DNA from: Candidatus Sulfotelmatobacter sp.
GTDB lineage: Bacteria; Acidobacteriota; Terriglobia; Terriglobales; Acidobacteriaceae
Reading direction: 5' to 3'
DNA length: 32,447 nucleotides
Assembly (NCBI GenBank): GCA_030041215.1
Contig: JASHOH010000177.1
Coordinates: 1-32,447 of the forward strand
A program made the position numbers and the translations under genes. Positions 9,091 to 16,566 of this stretch are shown piece after piece (the stretch's first letter is position 1; the number at the start of each line of letters is the position of its first letter). The notes beneath the pieces were generated by a model, which was not told the DNA's origin, did not search any database, and saw only the letters and a list, made by a program, of their open reading frames with translations.

Positions 9091-9145
9091 AAATCTTAAA
9101 CTGCGGAGTTCGCGAAGGAAGGCCACAGAGGGCGCGGAGAAAACC
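9091..9145 (+). repeat. Dispersed low-complexity filler repeat (CTTAAACTGCGGAGTTCGCGAAG type)
   Basis: Related sequence occurs in reverse orientation at 19325-19386 and 31855-31912 (TTCTTCGCAAACTTCGCAGTTTAAGA). It lies between rsmE and the helicase gene. Confidence 0.55.
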
Positions 9146-9169
9146 GCACAGTCATCCCTCTCAGCGTAT

Positions 9170-9889
9170 TTACGAAGGGTTAAGTGCAGAGACCACGATC
9201 GCTGTGGCGGCAATCGCGGCGGTTTCGGCGCGCAGGATAGTGTTGCCGAGCGAAGCAGGAATCCAGCCGGTGTCGCGGAATGATCGCTCTTCGTCTTCCG
9301 TCCAACCGCCTTCGGGGCCGATTGCTAGAACAATCTCATTAACAGCCTGCTGCGACTGGAGAACGTGGAGAAGCATCGTTTGGTCTTCGGATTCCGAGAG
9401 AAGGATTCGCAAGGAACCGGCGAAGGTTACTGCGTCAGCAATCTTGATGTGAGAGGAAATTTCTGGCGCGGATGAGCGGCGCGATTGTTCGGCGGCTTGC
9501 TGCGCGATGCGACGCCAGCGCTCGACCCGCTTAGCTGAGGCGGCAGCAAGATGGGAATCAGTGCGGCGCGCGATTAGGGGAACGATTTGCGAGACGCCGA
9601 GCTCTGTGCATTTTTCGATCGCCCACTCCATGCGGTCAAACTTGAATATGGAGAGAAGGAGAGTGATTCGTACGGAAGCGGGAGTAGAAATTTCTTCTCC
9701 GAGTTCGAATTCGACGCGGCCGTTTGCGATGGAAGTGATTTTTCCGCGGCGAACATGGTCTCCGGTGGCGATGTCGAATTCCTGGCCGACGCGGGCGCGC
9801 AAGACGCGGATCAGGTGATCGGCATGATCGCCGGTGAGAGCGGCGAGATCTGCAGAGAGTTCGTCGGCTATGAAGCGGCGGCGGGTCAA
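9170..9889 (-). CDS. rsmE: 16S rRNA (uracil-1498-N3)-methyltransferase RsmE
   Basis: A 239-residue SPOUT-class RNA methyltransferase that modifies U1498 of 16S rRNA with S-adenosylmethionine. An N-terminal PUA-like domain starts RRRFIADEL. The C-terminal trefoil-knot motifs are LAIGPEGGWTEDEE and SLGNTILRAETAAIAA, both diagnostic for RsmE. The central block MEWAIEKCTELGVSQIVPLIARRT is also typical. The only usable start at the conserved N-terminus is TTG at 9889. It directly abuts a low-complexity repeat (9892-9936), so no ribosome binding site is visible. That suggests repeat growth replaced the native upstream region. Length is normal for the family. Confidence 0.93.
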   Translation of the reverse strand: MTRRRFIADELSADLAALTGDHADHLIRVLRARVGQEFDIATGDHVRRGKITSIANGRVEFELGEEISTPASVRITLLLSIFKFDRMEWAIEKCTELGVSQIVPLIARRTDSHLAAASAKRVERWRRIAQQAAEQSRRSSAPEISSHIKIADAVTFAGSLRILLSESEDQTMLLHVLQSQQAVNEIVLAIGPEGGWTEDEERSFRDTGWIPASLGNTILRAETAAIAATAIVVSALNPS

Positions 9890-10355
9890 AAGTCAGTTGT
9901 CAGTTCCCAGTTGTCGGTTCTCAGTTACGTCCCCCAATGTCGCCTAGTCCGCGGATGAAGTTAATTCATTCCGTGCAGAACCGGTCTTACAAGTCGATCC
10001 AACAGCAAACAGCATCAGTCTCAGGAGCTGGGACCCACTGAGCACAATCCCTTTTATCGGAGCGCTGAGGCTGCTGCGCCACCAAGAATACCTGGGGTTT
10101 GACGACACGGCTGGAAGCTATGTTCTTCTCGGATGCCGTCCCCAAACTACCCCAAAAACAAAGGACCTCAGGGGCTAAAGCCCAATTCTTACCTGGCGCT
10201 TAACGGCACGGCTGAAGCCGCGCCCTCCCACAAATCGCATTAAAGTTTTTGAGCTAGCGGCTCGACTGACAGTTGGGTATTGCCGGTCTTCAGTAGTAAT
10301 AACGCATCGAGATCCTCAGCCAACAAGTATTGGCAACTGAGAACTGGGAACTGTT
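9890..10355. other. 466-base intergenic region built largely of repeats
   Basis: Next to rsmE is CAGTT/TCAGT-type filler (9892-9936). A degenerate palindrome region with GACGACACGGCTGGAAGC follows (10100-10120), then a good copy of the GGGGCTAAAGCCC element (10166-10235), and again CAACTGAGAACTGGGAACTG filler (10331-10350) close to the dnaJ stop. No gene was seen. Confidence 0.6.
10166..10235 (+). repeat. Dispersed two-palindrome repeat, copy A
   Basis: CTCAGGGGCTAAAGCCC, a spacer including CTTACCTGGCGCTTAA, then CGGCACGGCTGAAGCCGCGCCC and CCACAAATC. It shares order and sequence with the copy at 11552-11621 and in part with 24130-24197 and 23288-23408 (inverted). Confidence 0.85.
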
Positions 10356-11486
10356 TTATCCGAACATGTCTTTTACTTTGCCCAGCAGGGTGCGCATCAT
10401 CGGCTGGTTGTCGATCTTGGCGGTGGTTTCGAGTTCCTGGAGCAACTCTTTTTGACGCTTGGTCAGCTTGCTGGGAATCTGGACGCGCACCTCGACGTAG
10501 AGATCGCCTTTGCCGTGTCCATGGAGCACGTGCACGCCCTTGTTGCGAATGCGAAATGTGGTGCCAGGCTGGGTGCCCTCGGGAATTTTCAGCGTATGTT
10601 CGCCATCGAGCGTGGGCACCTGGATTTCGGCGCCGAGAGCCGCCTGCGTCACCGAAAGCGGAATCGCGCAGTGCAGATCGTTGCCTTCGCGCACGAAGAA
10701 GGGATGATCTTTCACGTGCAACACGATGTAGAGATCGCCTGCGGGACCGCCGTGCGGGCCGGCTTCGCCTCCACCGGCGAAGCGGATGCGCGTGCCATCC
10801 TCGACACCCGCAGGAATTTTTGCGTCGACCGGGCGCTGGCGCAGAATGCGGCCTTCGCCTTTGCACTTTGGGCAAGGATCGGTGATCACGTTGCCGGTTC
10901 CCTGGCATGTGGGGCAGGTTCGCGCAATGCTGAAAAATCCCTGCTGATAGCGCACTTGGCCGCGGCCATTGCAGGATCGGCAAGTCGTGGGCTCTTTGCC
11001 CGGAGCAGCGCCCGAACCGTGGCACTCTTCACAGACTTCGTGGCGGCGAACTATGACGCGCTTCTCCACGCCGAAAGCCGCTTCTTCAAATTCGATGGTC
11101 AGGTCTTCGCGCAGATCAGCGCCGCGCTGCACGCGGCTGCGGCGGCGGCCGCCCCCGAAGACATCGCCAAATCCGAAGAACTCGCCGAAGATGTCGCCCA
11201 GGTCCTGAAAGGCCGAAGCGTCAAAGCCAACACCATTACCGGCGGCGGCGCTGCCGACCCCGGCGTGACCGAAGCGGTCATAGAGCGAGCGTTTTTCGGA
11301 GTCTGCGAGGATAGCATAGGCCTCGGTGACTTCTTTGAAACGTTCCTCGGCGTCAGGATTGTTGGGGTTGCGGTCGGGATGATACTGCATGGCGAGCTTG
11401 CGATAAGCGCTCTTCAGCTCGGCTTCATTCGCCGTGCGGCCTACACCGAGGACCTCGTAATAGTCGCGTTTTCCGTTGGTGGCCAG
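10356..11486 (-). CDS. dnaJ: Chaperone DnaJ, apparent CTG start
   Basis: A type I Hsp40 that delivers clients to DnaK and stimulates its ATPase. The J domain reads KRDYYEVLGVGRTANEAELK, then the HPD motif in MQYHPDRNPNNPDAEE. A Gly/Phe region (FGEFFGFGDVFGGG) and four zinc-binding repeats follow: CEECHGSG, CRSCNGRG, CPTCQGTG and CPKCKGEG. The C-terminal client domains end TLLGKVKDMFG. No ATG, GTG or TTG exists in frame between the upstream stop (11517-11519) and the Met inside the J domain (11390), which would delete helix I. The best full-length start is CTG at 11486 (LATNGKRDYYEV, 376 residues), with GAAAGG about 8 bases upstream. Last gene of hrcA-grpE-dnaJ, separated from grpE by a repeat. 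Confidence 0.93.
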   Translation of the reverse strand: MATNGKRDYYEVLGVGRTANEAELKSAYRKLAMQYHPDRNPNNPDAEERFKEVTEAYAILADSEKRSLYDRFGHAGVGSAAAGNGVGFDASAFQDLGDIFGEFFGFGDVFGGGRRRSRVQRGADLREDLTIEFEEAAFGVEKRVIVRRHEVCEECHGSGAAPGKEPTTCRSCNGRGQVRYQQGFFSIARTCPTCQGTGNVITDPCPKCKGEGRILRQRPVDAKIPAGVEDGTRIRFAGGGEAGPHGGPAGDLYIVLHVKDHPFFVREGNDLHCAIPLSVTQAALGAEIQVPTLDGEHTLKIPEGTQPGTTFRIRNKGVHVLHGHGKGDLYVEVRVQIPSKLTKRQKELLQELETTAKIDNQPMMRTLLGKVKDMFG

Positions 11487-11551
11487 ATCAAATACCTTTC
11501 TGGTTAGTTTCGTTAATTAGGAACGAGGCTTCGCGTTAATTGGCGCGGCAT

Positions 11552-11621
11552 TCCTCAGGGGCTAAAGCCCCAGTCCTTCCATATCCTATCGGCACGGCTG
11601 AAGCCGTGCCCTTCCACAAAT
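11552..11621 (+). repeat. Dispersed two-palindrome repeat, copy B
   Basis: The best-preserved copy: GGGGCTAAAGCCCC at 11558-11571 and GGCACGGCTGAAGCCGTGCC at 11591-11610, then CTTCCACAAATCACG. It lies between grpE and dnaJ inside the heat-shock operon, so its hairpins would be in the operon mRNA. Confidence 0.9.
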
Positions 11622-11679
11622 CACGTCAGAAGCTCTGCCCTACCCAAAGCATGAGAAAAATTCCAATTGGCGGGAGGAC

Positions 11680-12252
11680 TTACTTACCTGGATTCCTTGG
11701 GACCTTGACCATCGCCGGGCGCAGCAGGCGGTCTTTGAACTTGTAACCGCGCTGCAATTCCTCGATCACCTGATGATCTGGCGCTTCAGTCGTGTCGACG
11801 ACTTCGATCGCTTCGTGATAGCGAGGATCGAAGGGCTGGCCCTGTGCAACGATGGGAGTGACGGAAAGCTTGTTAAGCACCGCTTGAAGCTGCTTATAGA
11901 TCAGCTCGATTCCATTGCGCAGGTCGCCTGGATCGGATTTCATCTGCAAAGCGCGCTCAAAGCTGTCGAGGACGGGCAACAGCAACTTCAGCGCGTCAGC
12001 GAGGGCGTAATCGCGATAGTCCTGCTGCTCTTTACTGGCGCGTTTGCGCGCATTGTCGAACTCGGCCTGCATGCGGGCCAGACGATCAAGCAGCGCGTCA
12101 CGCTCGGCCTTTACCCGTTGCAGTTCGGACTCCGGCATGGGGGGTTCTACTGCGGTAGCTGTCGCGTCCTCGCTGCCATCGCCGGCCGGCAATTCATGGT
12201 CAAGATCGAGTTGTGCATTTCTTGCTTCTGTCTTTCCATTTGCTTTGCTCAT
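11680..12252 (-). CDS. grpE: Nucleotide exchange factor GrpE
   Basis: A 190-residue co-chaperone that releases ADP from DnaK. The N-terminal third is acidic and disordered. A long coiled coil follows (ELQRVKAERDALLDRLARMQAEFDNARKR, about residues 42-70), then the helical dimer region with LLLPVLDSFERAL. The C-terminal beta domain carries FDPRYHEAI and LQRGYKFKDRLLRPAMVKV, the GrpE signature. The ATG at 12252 is 9 bases after the hrcA stop, and a GGAG inside the last hrcA codons could be its ribosome binding site, so the two are probably translationally linked. Confidence 0.96.
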   Translation of the reverse strand: MSKANGKTEARNAQLDLDHELPAGDGSEDATATAVEPPMPESELQRVKAERDALLDRLARMQAEFDNARKRASKEQQDYRDYALADALKLLLPVLDSFERALQMKSDPGDLRNGIELIYKQLQAVLNKLSVTPIVAQGQPFDPRYHEAIEVVDTTEAPDHQVIEELQRGYKFKDRLLRPAMVKVPRNPGK

Positions 12253-12261
12253 ATCAGCTGA

Positions 12262-13302
12262 TTACTCCGATTCGTTGAGAATTTTGTCGAAGAGGCGCGC
12301 TATGTAGGAGACGGCCGTCATCGTGTGCTGATAGTCCATGCGCGTCGGGCCGATGACGGCGAGCGAACCAAACATGTCTTTGCCGGAGCGAGCAGGCGCT
12401 CCGATCAGTACGAAATTCTGCATGGAGGGCAAGGCGTCATCGAGACCGATGACCACCCTGACCGCTTCCTGCTTCACGTCCAGATAGGCGCTGAGAAGTT
12501 GCGCGACTTTCTCTTTCTCTTCCAAAGTTTTCAGCAGTTCCTGCAGGCGCTTGCGATCTTCCTGGCCCGCCAGCAGATTGGCCGCGCCTTCTACGAACAC
12601 GAAATCGGCGCCTGATTCCGCGGGGAGCGCGCCCTGTTTGTATAACTGCTCGAGAGAATTCATCAGGCGATCGTATTCGCTGCGCTCCTGCTCGATTCTG
12701 CGGGCCAGTTCGGCGCGCGTCGATTCCATCGTCCAGCCGCGAAAATTTTCGTTGATGTAGCGGGCGGCCAGATCGAGTTCCGACTGCGCCAAGTCGAGGC
12801 GCAGCACGCGATCGCGGACCAGGCCTGACCGAGTCACGACGACCGCCAGTACTTTCTGATCGCCCAACCGCGAGAAGTACACGTGCTCGAGAGCATTCTT
12901 GGCGCCAGTGCTGGCGACGGTGACGCCGACGTTGCGCGAGATGAGTGAAAGCACGTGCGAGGTTCGCTCCATGAACTCCTGAACGTCGGTGATGCCGGCG
13001 AGCGACCCGGAAATGAGCTTTTCTTCCTGCGGAGCCAGGTGAGCCTGGCCGCTGATCTGCTCGACGTAGTAGCGGTAAGCATCAGTTGTCGGCACCCGGC
13101 CGGATGAAGTGTGGGTCTGCTCGAGAAAACCTGCTTCGGAAAGATCGGCCATCACGTTGCGGATAGTGGCCGCGCTCAGCCCCTCGCGATTGTGGCGCGC
13201 AAGCGTGCGCGAACCGACGGGCTCACCGGTGGAGATATACGTCTCCACGATCGCGGTTAGAACTTCGCGCTCGCGCTTTCCGATGTTGGTTTCAGGATGC
13301 AT
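12262..13302 (-). CDS. hrcA: Heat-inducible transcription repressor HrcA
   Basis: A 346-residue repressor of class I heat-shock genes whose folding depends on GroEL. The N-terminal winged helix (KREREVLTAIVETYISTGEPV, LSAATIRNVMADLSEAGFLEQTHTSSGRVPT) is diagnostic. A GAF-like core and C-terminal region with VVIGLDDALPSMQNFVLIGA and GSLAVIGPTRMDYQHTMTAV follow. The start is the ATG at 13302. It leads hrcA-grpE-dnaJ. I find no CIRCE operator (TTAGCACTC-N9-GAGTGCTAA) in the 270 bases upstream, so autoregulation through the classical site is not evident, although a strong promoter is present. Confidence 0.96.
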   Translation of the reverse strand: MHPETNIGKREREVLTAIVETYISTGEPVGSRTLARHNREGLSAATIRNVMADLSEAGFLEQTHTSSGRVPTTDAYRYYVEQISGQAHLAPQEEKLISGSLAGITDVQEFMERTSHVLSLISRNVGVTVASTGAKNALEHVYFSRLGDQKVLAVVVTRSGLVRDRVLRLDLAQSELDLAARYINENFRGWTMESTRAELARRIEQERSEYDRLMNSLEQLYKQGALPAESGADFVFVEGAANLLAGQEDRKRLQELLKTLEEKEKVAQLLSAYLDVKQEAVRVVIGLDDALPSMQNFVLIGAPARSGKDMFGSLAVIGPTRMDYQHTMTAVSYIARLFDKILNESE

Positions 13303-13350
13303 TCCAGTAAGGGCTTTTGTTGTCCAGGCTGATCCACGCTAACTATTTTA

Positions 13351-13376
13351 GATGCAAAAACTTAGCTTAGGATGCA
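13351..13376 (-). promoter_or_regulatory. Direct-repeat motif in the hrcA leader (possible operator)
   Basis: GATGCA occurs at 13351-13356 and 13371-13376 (20-bp period), each preceded by TTAG, with CTTAGCTTAG between. It is downstream of the hrcA promoter, where a repressor could act. It does not resemble CIRCE. Confidence 0.3.
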
Positions 13377-13395
13377 CACACAATGCCCTCTTTGG

Positions 13396-13424
13396 ATTCT
13401 AGGAACGGTTTTTCGTCCTGTCAA
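13396..13424 (-). promoter_or_regulatory. Sigma-70-type promoter of hrcA-grpE-dnaJ
   Basis: On the reverse strand a perfect TTGACA (13424-13419) is followed after 17 bp by TAGAAT (13401-13396), one mismatch from consensus. Predicted start near 13389 gives a leader of about 85 bases before the hrcA ATG. Confidence 0.85.
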
Positions 13425-13576
13425 GAACTCGGAGAGCTGCGAGACACGAGCCGCGAGCGATCAATTAACTCGGTCTGTGTTCATTAGCGAATCTTAACTG
13501 CCTTGTTGCTTATCGGAGTGGTTCGCTCGCAGCTCGAAGCTCGTCGCTCGTAGCTTTTAGTGCGAAACTATTGCGG

Positions 13577-14749
13577 ATGAAATCCAGACCTCATGTTGCG
13601 GTTGTCGGTGCGGGAGCGTTTGGCGGTTGGACGGCGCTTCATTTGCTGGAACGCGGAGCACGGGTCACTTTGCTAGATGCCTGGGGGCCGGGGAATTCGA
13701 GGGCATCTTCTGGCGGCGAGACGCGAATCATGCGGGGGACGTATGGTCCTGACCAGCCTTACACGGAATTGGCTGCGCGCGCTCTGAAGCTGTGGACGAA
13801 ATATGAACGGCGATGGAAGCGCCAGTTTCTGCACCGAACCGGCGTGCTGTGGATGGTCAGCAGCCGGGAGGATGAGTATGAGCGCGGTTCGATTGATGTG
13901 CTGCGCCAGGCGAAGATAAAGTTTCATGAACTTTCTGCGGCTGAGATGAAAAAGCGCTGGCAACAGGTGAATTTCGATGATGTTCGCTGGGGAATTTTTG
14001 AATCGGAGTGCGGATATCTCGACGCCCGCGCCAGCTGTCAGGCTGTTGTGGATGCGTTTGTCGCCACGGGCGGCGTGTATCGGCAGCTCGCGGTTTTGGC
14101 GGATGGACTGGAAAACACGCCTTTGCGAGAACTGAAGCTTTCCGACGGATCGCGGCTGAAGGCAGATGTTTATGTGTTTGCCTGTGGGCCATGGCTGGCG
14201 AAGCTGTTTCCTGAAACTCTGGGCAAGGTTATTCATGCGACCAAGCAGGACGTATTCTTCTTTGGGCCGCCGGCGGGAGATTCCCGGTTCTGCGATTCGT
14301 CGCTTCCCGTGTGGGGCGATCATGGGAAGCGGTTTTTCTATGGCATACCGGGCGGTGACCGGCGCGGGTTCAAGGTTGCGGACGATACGCGCGGGTCGGA
14401 GTTCGATCCGACGAATGGAGAGCGGGTGATCACTCCGGCTGCGCTAAAACGGGTTCGCGAATATGTTGCGTATCGCTTCCCGGCGATGAAAAATGCGCCT
14501 CTGATCGAATCCCGAGTGTGTCAATACGAGCAGACAGCGGATTCGCACTTCGTTCTCGATCGGCATCCGCGAATGGAGAATGTTTGGTTGTTAGGAGGCG
14601 GATCGGGGCATGGGTTTAAACATGGACCAGCGCTGGGGGAAGTGATCGCGGAGTTGGTTTTGGGGGATGACGTGACGAGGGATGTGTGGAGATTGGCGCG
14701 CTTTGGGAAAAAATCTGAAACACAGGGGACACAGAGGAACACAGGGTAG
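13577..14749 (+). CDS. Monomeric sarcosine oxidase-like FAD-dependent oxidoreductase
   Basis: A 390-residue DAO-family flavoenzyme, probably oxidising an N-methyl or secondary amino acid and producing H2O2. The dinucleotide-binding fold is VAVVGAGAFGGWTALHLLERGA, followed by SRASSGGETRIMRGTYG, similar to the SS-HG..RI.R region of sarcosine oxidase and N-methyltryptophan oxidase. Near the C-terminus, ESRVCQYEQTADSHFVLDRH and GGGSGHGFKHGPALGEVIAEL match the segment that carries the covalently bound flavin. With the ATG at 13577 the candidate cysteine is residue 315, the number of the flavin-linked Cys in the Bacillus enzyme. An in-frame TTG at 13571 is less likely. The last residues (SETQGTQRNTG) come from an ACACAGGGGACACAGAGG repeat running into the gene end. 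The substrate is not known. Confidence 0.88.
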   Translation: MKSRPHVAVVGAGAFGGWTALHLLERGARVTLLDAWGPGNSRASSGGETRIMRGTYGPDQPYTELAARALKLWTKYERRWKRQFLHRTGVLWMVSSREDEYERGSIDVLRQAKIKFHELSAAEMKKRWQQVNFDDVRWGIFESECGYLDARASCQAVVDAFVATGGVYRQLAVLADGLENTPLRELKLSDGSRLKADVYVFACGPWLAKLFPETLGKVIHATKQDVFFFGPPAGDSRFCDSSLPVWGDHGKRFFYGIPGGDRRGFKVADDTRGSEFDPTNGERVITPAALKRVREYVAYRFPAMKNAPLIESRVCQYEQTADSHFVLDRHPRMENVWLLGGGSGHGFKHGPALGEVIAELVLGDDVTRDVWRLARFGKKSETQGTQRNTG

Positions 14750-14800
14750 TTCAGGGAAGGACTTCTTCCCGAGCGGCGTTGCATGTAAACCTAGCTCGCT

Positions 14801-14880
14801 GTCGAGCTTCGCTCGACCGGACCCTTCGGCGCGCTTCGCTTGCTCAGGGCAGGCTCTCGGGGGCGGCTGTCCCTACATGG
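14801..14880 (+). repeat. Long copy of dispersed GTCGAGCTTCGCTCGAC repeat
   Basis: It starts GTCGAGCTTCGCTCGACCGGAC and ends GGGCGGCTGTCCCTACATGG like the copy at 4300-4346, but carries about 35 extra bases (CCTTCGGCGCGCTTCGCTTG and more) between the conserved ends. Confidence 0.8.
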
Positions 14881-14907
14881 TCAGCGGCGACTTCGGAGTT
14901 GGTTGTT

Positions 14908-14938
14908 CCCACCTTTCGCAAAAGCGGCGAAAGGTGGG
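14908..14938. repeat. 12-bp perfect hairpin
   Basis: CCCACCTTTCGC (14908-14919) pairs with GCGAAAGGTGGG (14927-14938) around a 7-base loop. There is no U-tract on either side, so it is a palindromic repeat unit rather than a classical terminator, though it lies downstream of the flavoenzyme gene. Confidence 0.8.
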
Positions 14939-14942
14939 GCAC

Positions 14943-15079
14943 CCGCAGCGAGGAATCCCTCAAAGAGCAGTCTGTGCACAGGGAGATCCTTCGCCCCGCC
15001 TGAGGTCCTCGCTATGCTCGGGATTCCGGCGCGCGGCCCGGACGCCGCGCAGGCGCCTCAAGCTGCGCTCAGGATGACG
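14943..15079 (-). repeat. Degenerate copy of the GGCGTCAT element
   Basis: Read on the reverse strand it begins GGCGTCATCCTGAGCGCAGC, later has GGCGGGGCGAAGGATCTCCC and GAGGGATTCCTCGC, as in the copies around nadK, but with an internal insertion and no clear right end. Confidence 0.7.
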
Positions 15080-15096
15080 CCATTTGGCTTATTCGC

Positions 15097-15948
15097 TTAC
15101 TGGATCTGAATTACGCTCGCGCCCTCGCCGGCCTTGATCTCTGCCACGCGCGCGGTAACCTTCCTCGCAAATTCGTAGATCGATTTAGCGTGGGGCGAGG
15201 ATTCGCCTTGCAGCACGACGGGTTTACCGCCGTCGCCGGATTTGCGCACTTCGGGATCAAGCTCGATGCTTCCCAGAAAGGACACGCCAAAATTCTGCGC
15301 CATCTTTTCCGCGCCGTGGCGCGAGAAGATATCGATTTCATGATGGCAATGCGGACAGGTGAAAAAGCTCATGTTCTCGACCACGCCCACGAGATCGACT
15401 TTCATCTGGCGGAACATTTCAATCGCCTTGCGGGCATCTTGCAGAGAAACATCAGAGGGGGTTGAAACCACGATTGCTCCGGTGAGCGGAACTGACTGCA
15501 CCAGCGACAGCGCAACATCTCCTGTGCCGGGGGGGAGATCGACCACCATGTAGTCGAGGTGTCCCCACTCGACCAGGCCGAGGAACTGTTTCACGATCTG
15601 ATGCAGCATGGGGCCGCGCCAGATGATGGGTTTGTCGCCGGGATTCAGGAATCCTACGGAAATTACTTTCAGCCCGAAAGCCTCGAGCGGCTCGATGCGG
15701 TTTTCGCCTATCATGCGCGGCTGAGCGTTCACGCCCAGCATCAGCGGGACGTTCGGGCCGTAGACATCGGCGTCGAGCAGGCCGACTCTGTGTCCCAGCC
15801 TTGCGAGAGCGACGGCGAGATTTACAGCCAGCGTGGTTTTGCCAACGCCACCTTTGCCGGAACCGACGGCAATGATGGCATCGACTCCCGGCAAGGGTTG
15901 CGGCGCGGGCGCAGGCTGCCCCGGATGATGAGGCATATGTGCAGACAA
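15097..15948 (-). CDS. Mrp/NBP35-family P-loop ATPase, iron-sulfur cluster carrier (ApbC-like)
   Basis: A 283-residue cytoplasmic ATPase expected to carry and deliver Fe-S clusters. The deviant Walker A is GSGKGGVGKTTLAVNLA; the switch regions are LLDADVYGPNVPLMLG and MVVDLPPGTGDVALSL. The CxxC that bridges the cluster between subunits is in ENMSFFTCPHCHHEIDIF. The short His/Pro-rich N-terminus (HMPHHPGQPAPAPQPLP) replaces the DUF59 domain found in longer Mrp proteins. TTG at 15948 is the best start: a strong GGGGTGAT lies just upstream, while the ATG at 15936 is too far from it. No sufBCD or isc genes are adjacent. Confidence 0.92.
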   Translation of the reverse strand: MSAHMPHHPGQPAPAPQPLPGVDAIIAVGSGKGGVGKTTLAVNLAVALARLGHRVGLLDADVYGPNVPLMLGVNAQPRMIGENRIEPLEAFGLKVISVGFLNPGDKPIIWRGPMLHQIVKQFLGLVEWGHLDYMVVDLPPGTGDVALSLVQSVPLTGAIVVSTPSDVSLQDARKAIEMFRQMKVDLVGVVENMSFFTCPHCHHEIDIFSRHGAEKMAQNFGVSFLGSIELDPEVRKSGDGGKPVVLQGESSPHAKSIYEFARKVTARVAEIKAGEGASVIQIQ

Positions 15949-16047
15949 GGAATCACCCCACAGATCAGTCTAGATAGCTCAAACAACGATTATAAGGGAA
16001 GAAAAGCGATGCAGGACGGTGCGAGCGATTTGGCTGCAGCCATGGGT

Positions 16048-16551
16048 CTATTTCTTCTTCCTCCGCTCCGACTCTGCCCGCCGAATCTCGCGCCGGTGGC
16101 CGGCATCCTCATATCGCCGCCGCTGCTCCTCAGTTTCAGGGATAACGGGCGCAACTTCCGTGCGATTGCCCTTTGCATCAATAGCAACAAAAGTCAGGTG
16201 AGCCGAGGCAACGTGCTGCACAGTATCGGCAATATAGTTCTCGACGAATACCTTGACTCCGACCTCCATCGAGGTTCGAAATACGCGGTTCACTGACGAT
16301 TTCAGAATCACCAGATCACCGACGCGCACGGGCACAAGAAAATCAATGTGGTCGACTGACGCCGTCACTGTGTAGCTGCGCGAGTGCCGGTGGGCGGCCA
16401 TTGCACCAGCAAGATCGATCCAGTGCATCAAGCGGCCGCCCAGAAGAGCGCCGAGGGGATTGGCGTCGTTTGGCAGAACGATCTCTGCCATCTCTGATTG
16501 TGAGTCACTGACCGGACGGGGTACGAGCATTTCTTCGTTCGTTGCGTTCAT
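16048..16551 (-). CDS. Hotdog-fold acyl-CoA thioesterase
   Basis: A 167-residue single hotdog domain that hydrolyses acyl-CoA to free acid and CoA, of the YciA/BACH type. The signature is NPLGALLGGRLMHWIDLAGAMAAHRHS, with the conserved Asp of the active site, then VTASVDHIDFLVPVRVGDLV. The C-terminal 30 residues are a charged helix (EEQRRRYEDAGHRREIRRAE) ending in Lys. It starts 15 bases after the stop of the Cys-rich gene at 16567-17019, so the two probably form an operon. Chain-length preference cannot be told. Confidence 0.93.
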   Translation of the reverse strand: MNATNEEMLVPRPVSDSQSEMAEIVLPNDANPLGALLGGRLMHWIDLAGAMAAHRHSRSYTVTASVDHIDFLVPVRVGDLVILKSSVNRVFRTSMEVGVKVFVENYIADTVQHVASAHLTFVAIDAKGNRTEVAPVIPETEEQRRRYEDAGHRREIRRAESERRKKK

Positions 16552-16566
16552 TGCGGCCTTTCAGTT

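Larger units (their letters stand above)
14750..15096. other. 347-base intergenic region filled by three repeats
   Basis: It contains in order a long copy of the GTCGAGCTTCGCTCGAC repeat (14801-14880), a 12-bp hairpin (14908-14938) and a degenerate inverted copy of the GGCGTCAT element ending at 15079. It lies between convergent genes. No gene was seen. Confidence 0.6.

Noticed and set aside
10240-11025. 261-codon reverse frame overlapping dnaJ
   Set aside because: Arg/Ser-rich out-of-frame shadow of dnaJ.
10452-11507. 351-codon open frame antisense to dnaJ
   Set aside because: The opposite strand has all DnaJ motifs including four zinc repeats; the antisense product is Ala-rich with no domain.
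14908-14938. Hairpin as intrinsic terminator of the flavoenzyme gene
   Set aside because: Stem is perfect but there is no T-run on either side; kept only as a palindromic repeat.
15559-16296. 245-codon + strand frame across mrp and the thioesterase
   Set aside because: Spans parts of two well-supported reverse genes; no domain of its own.
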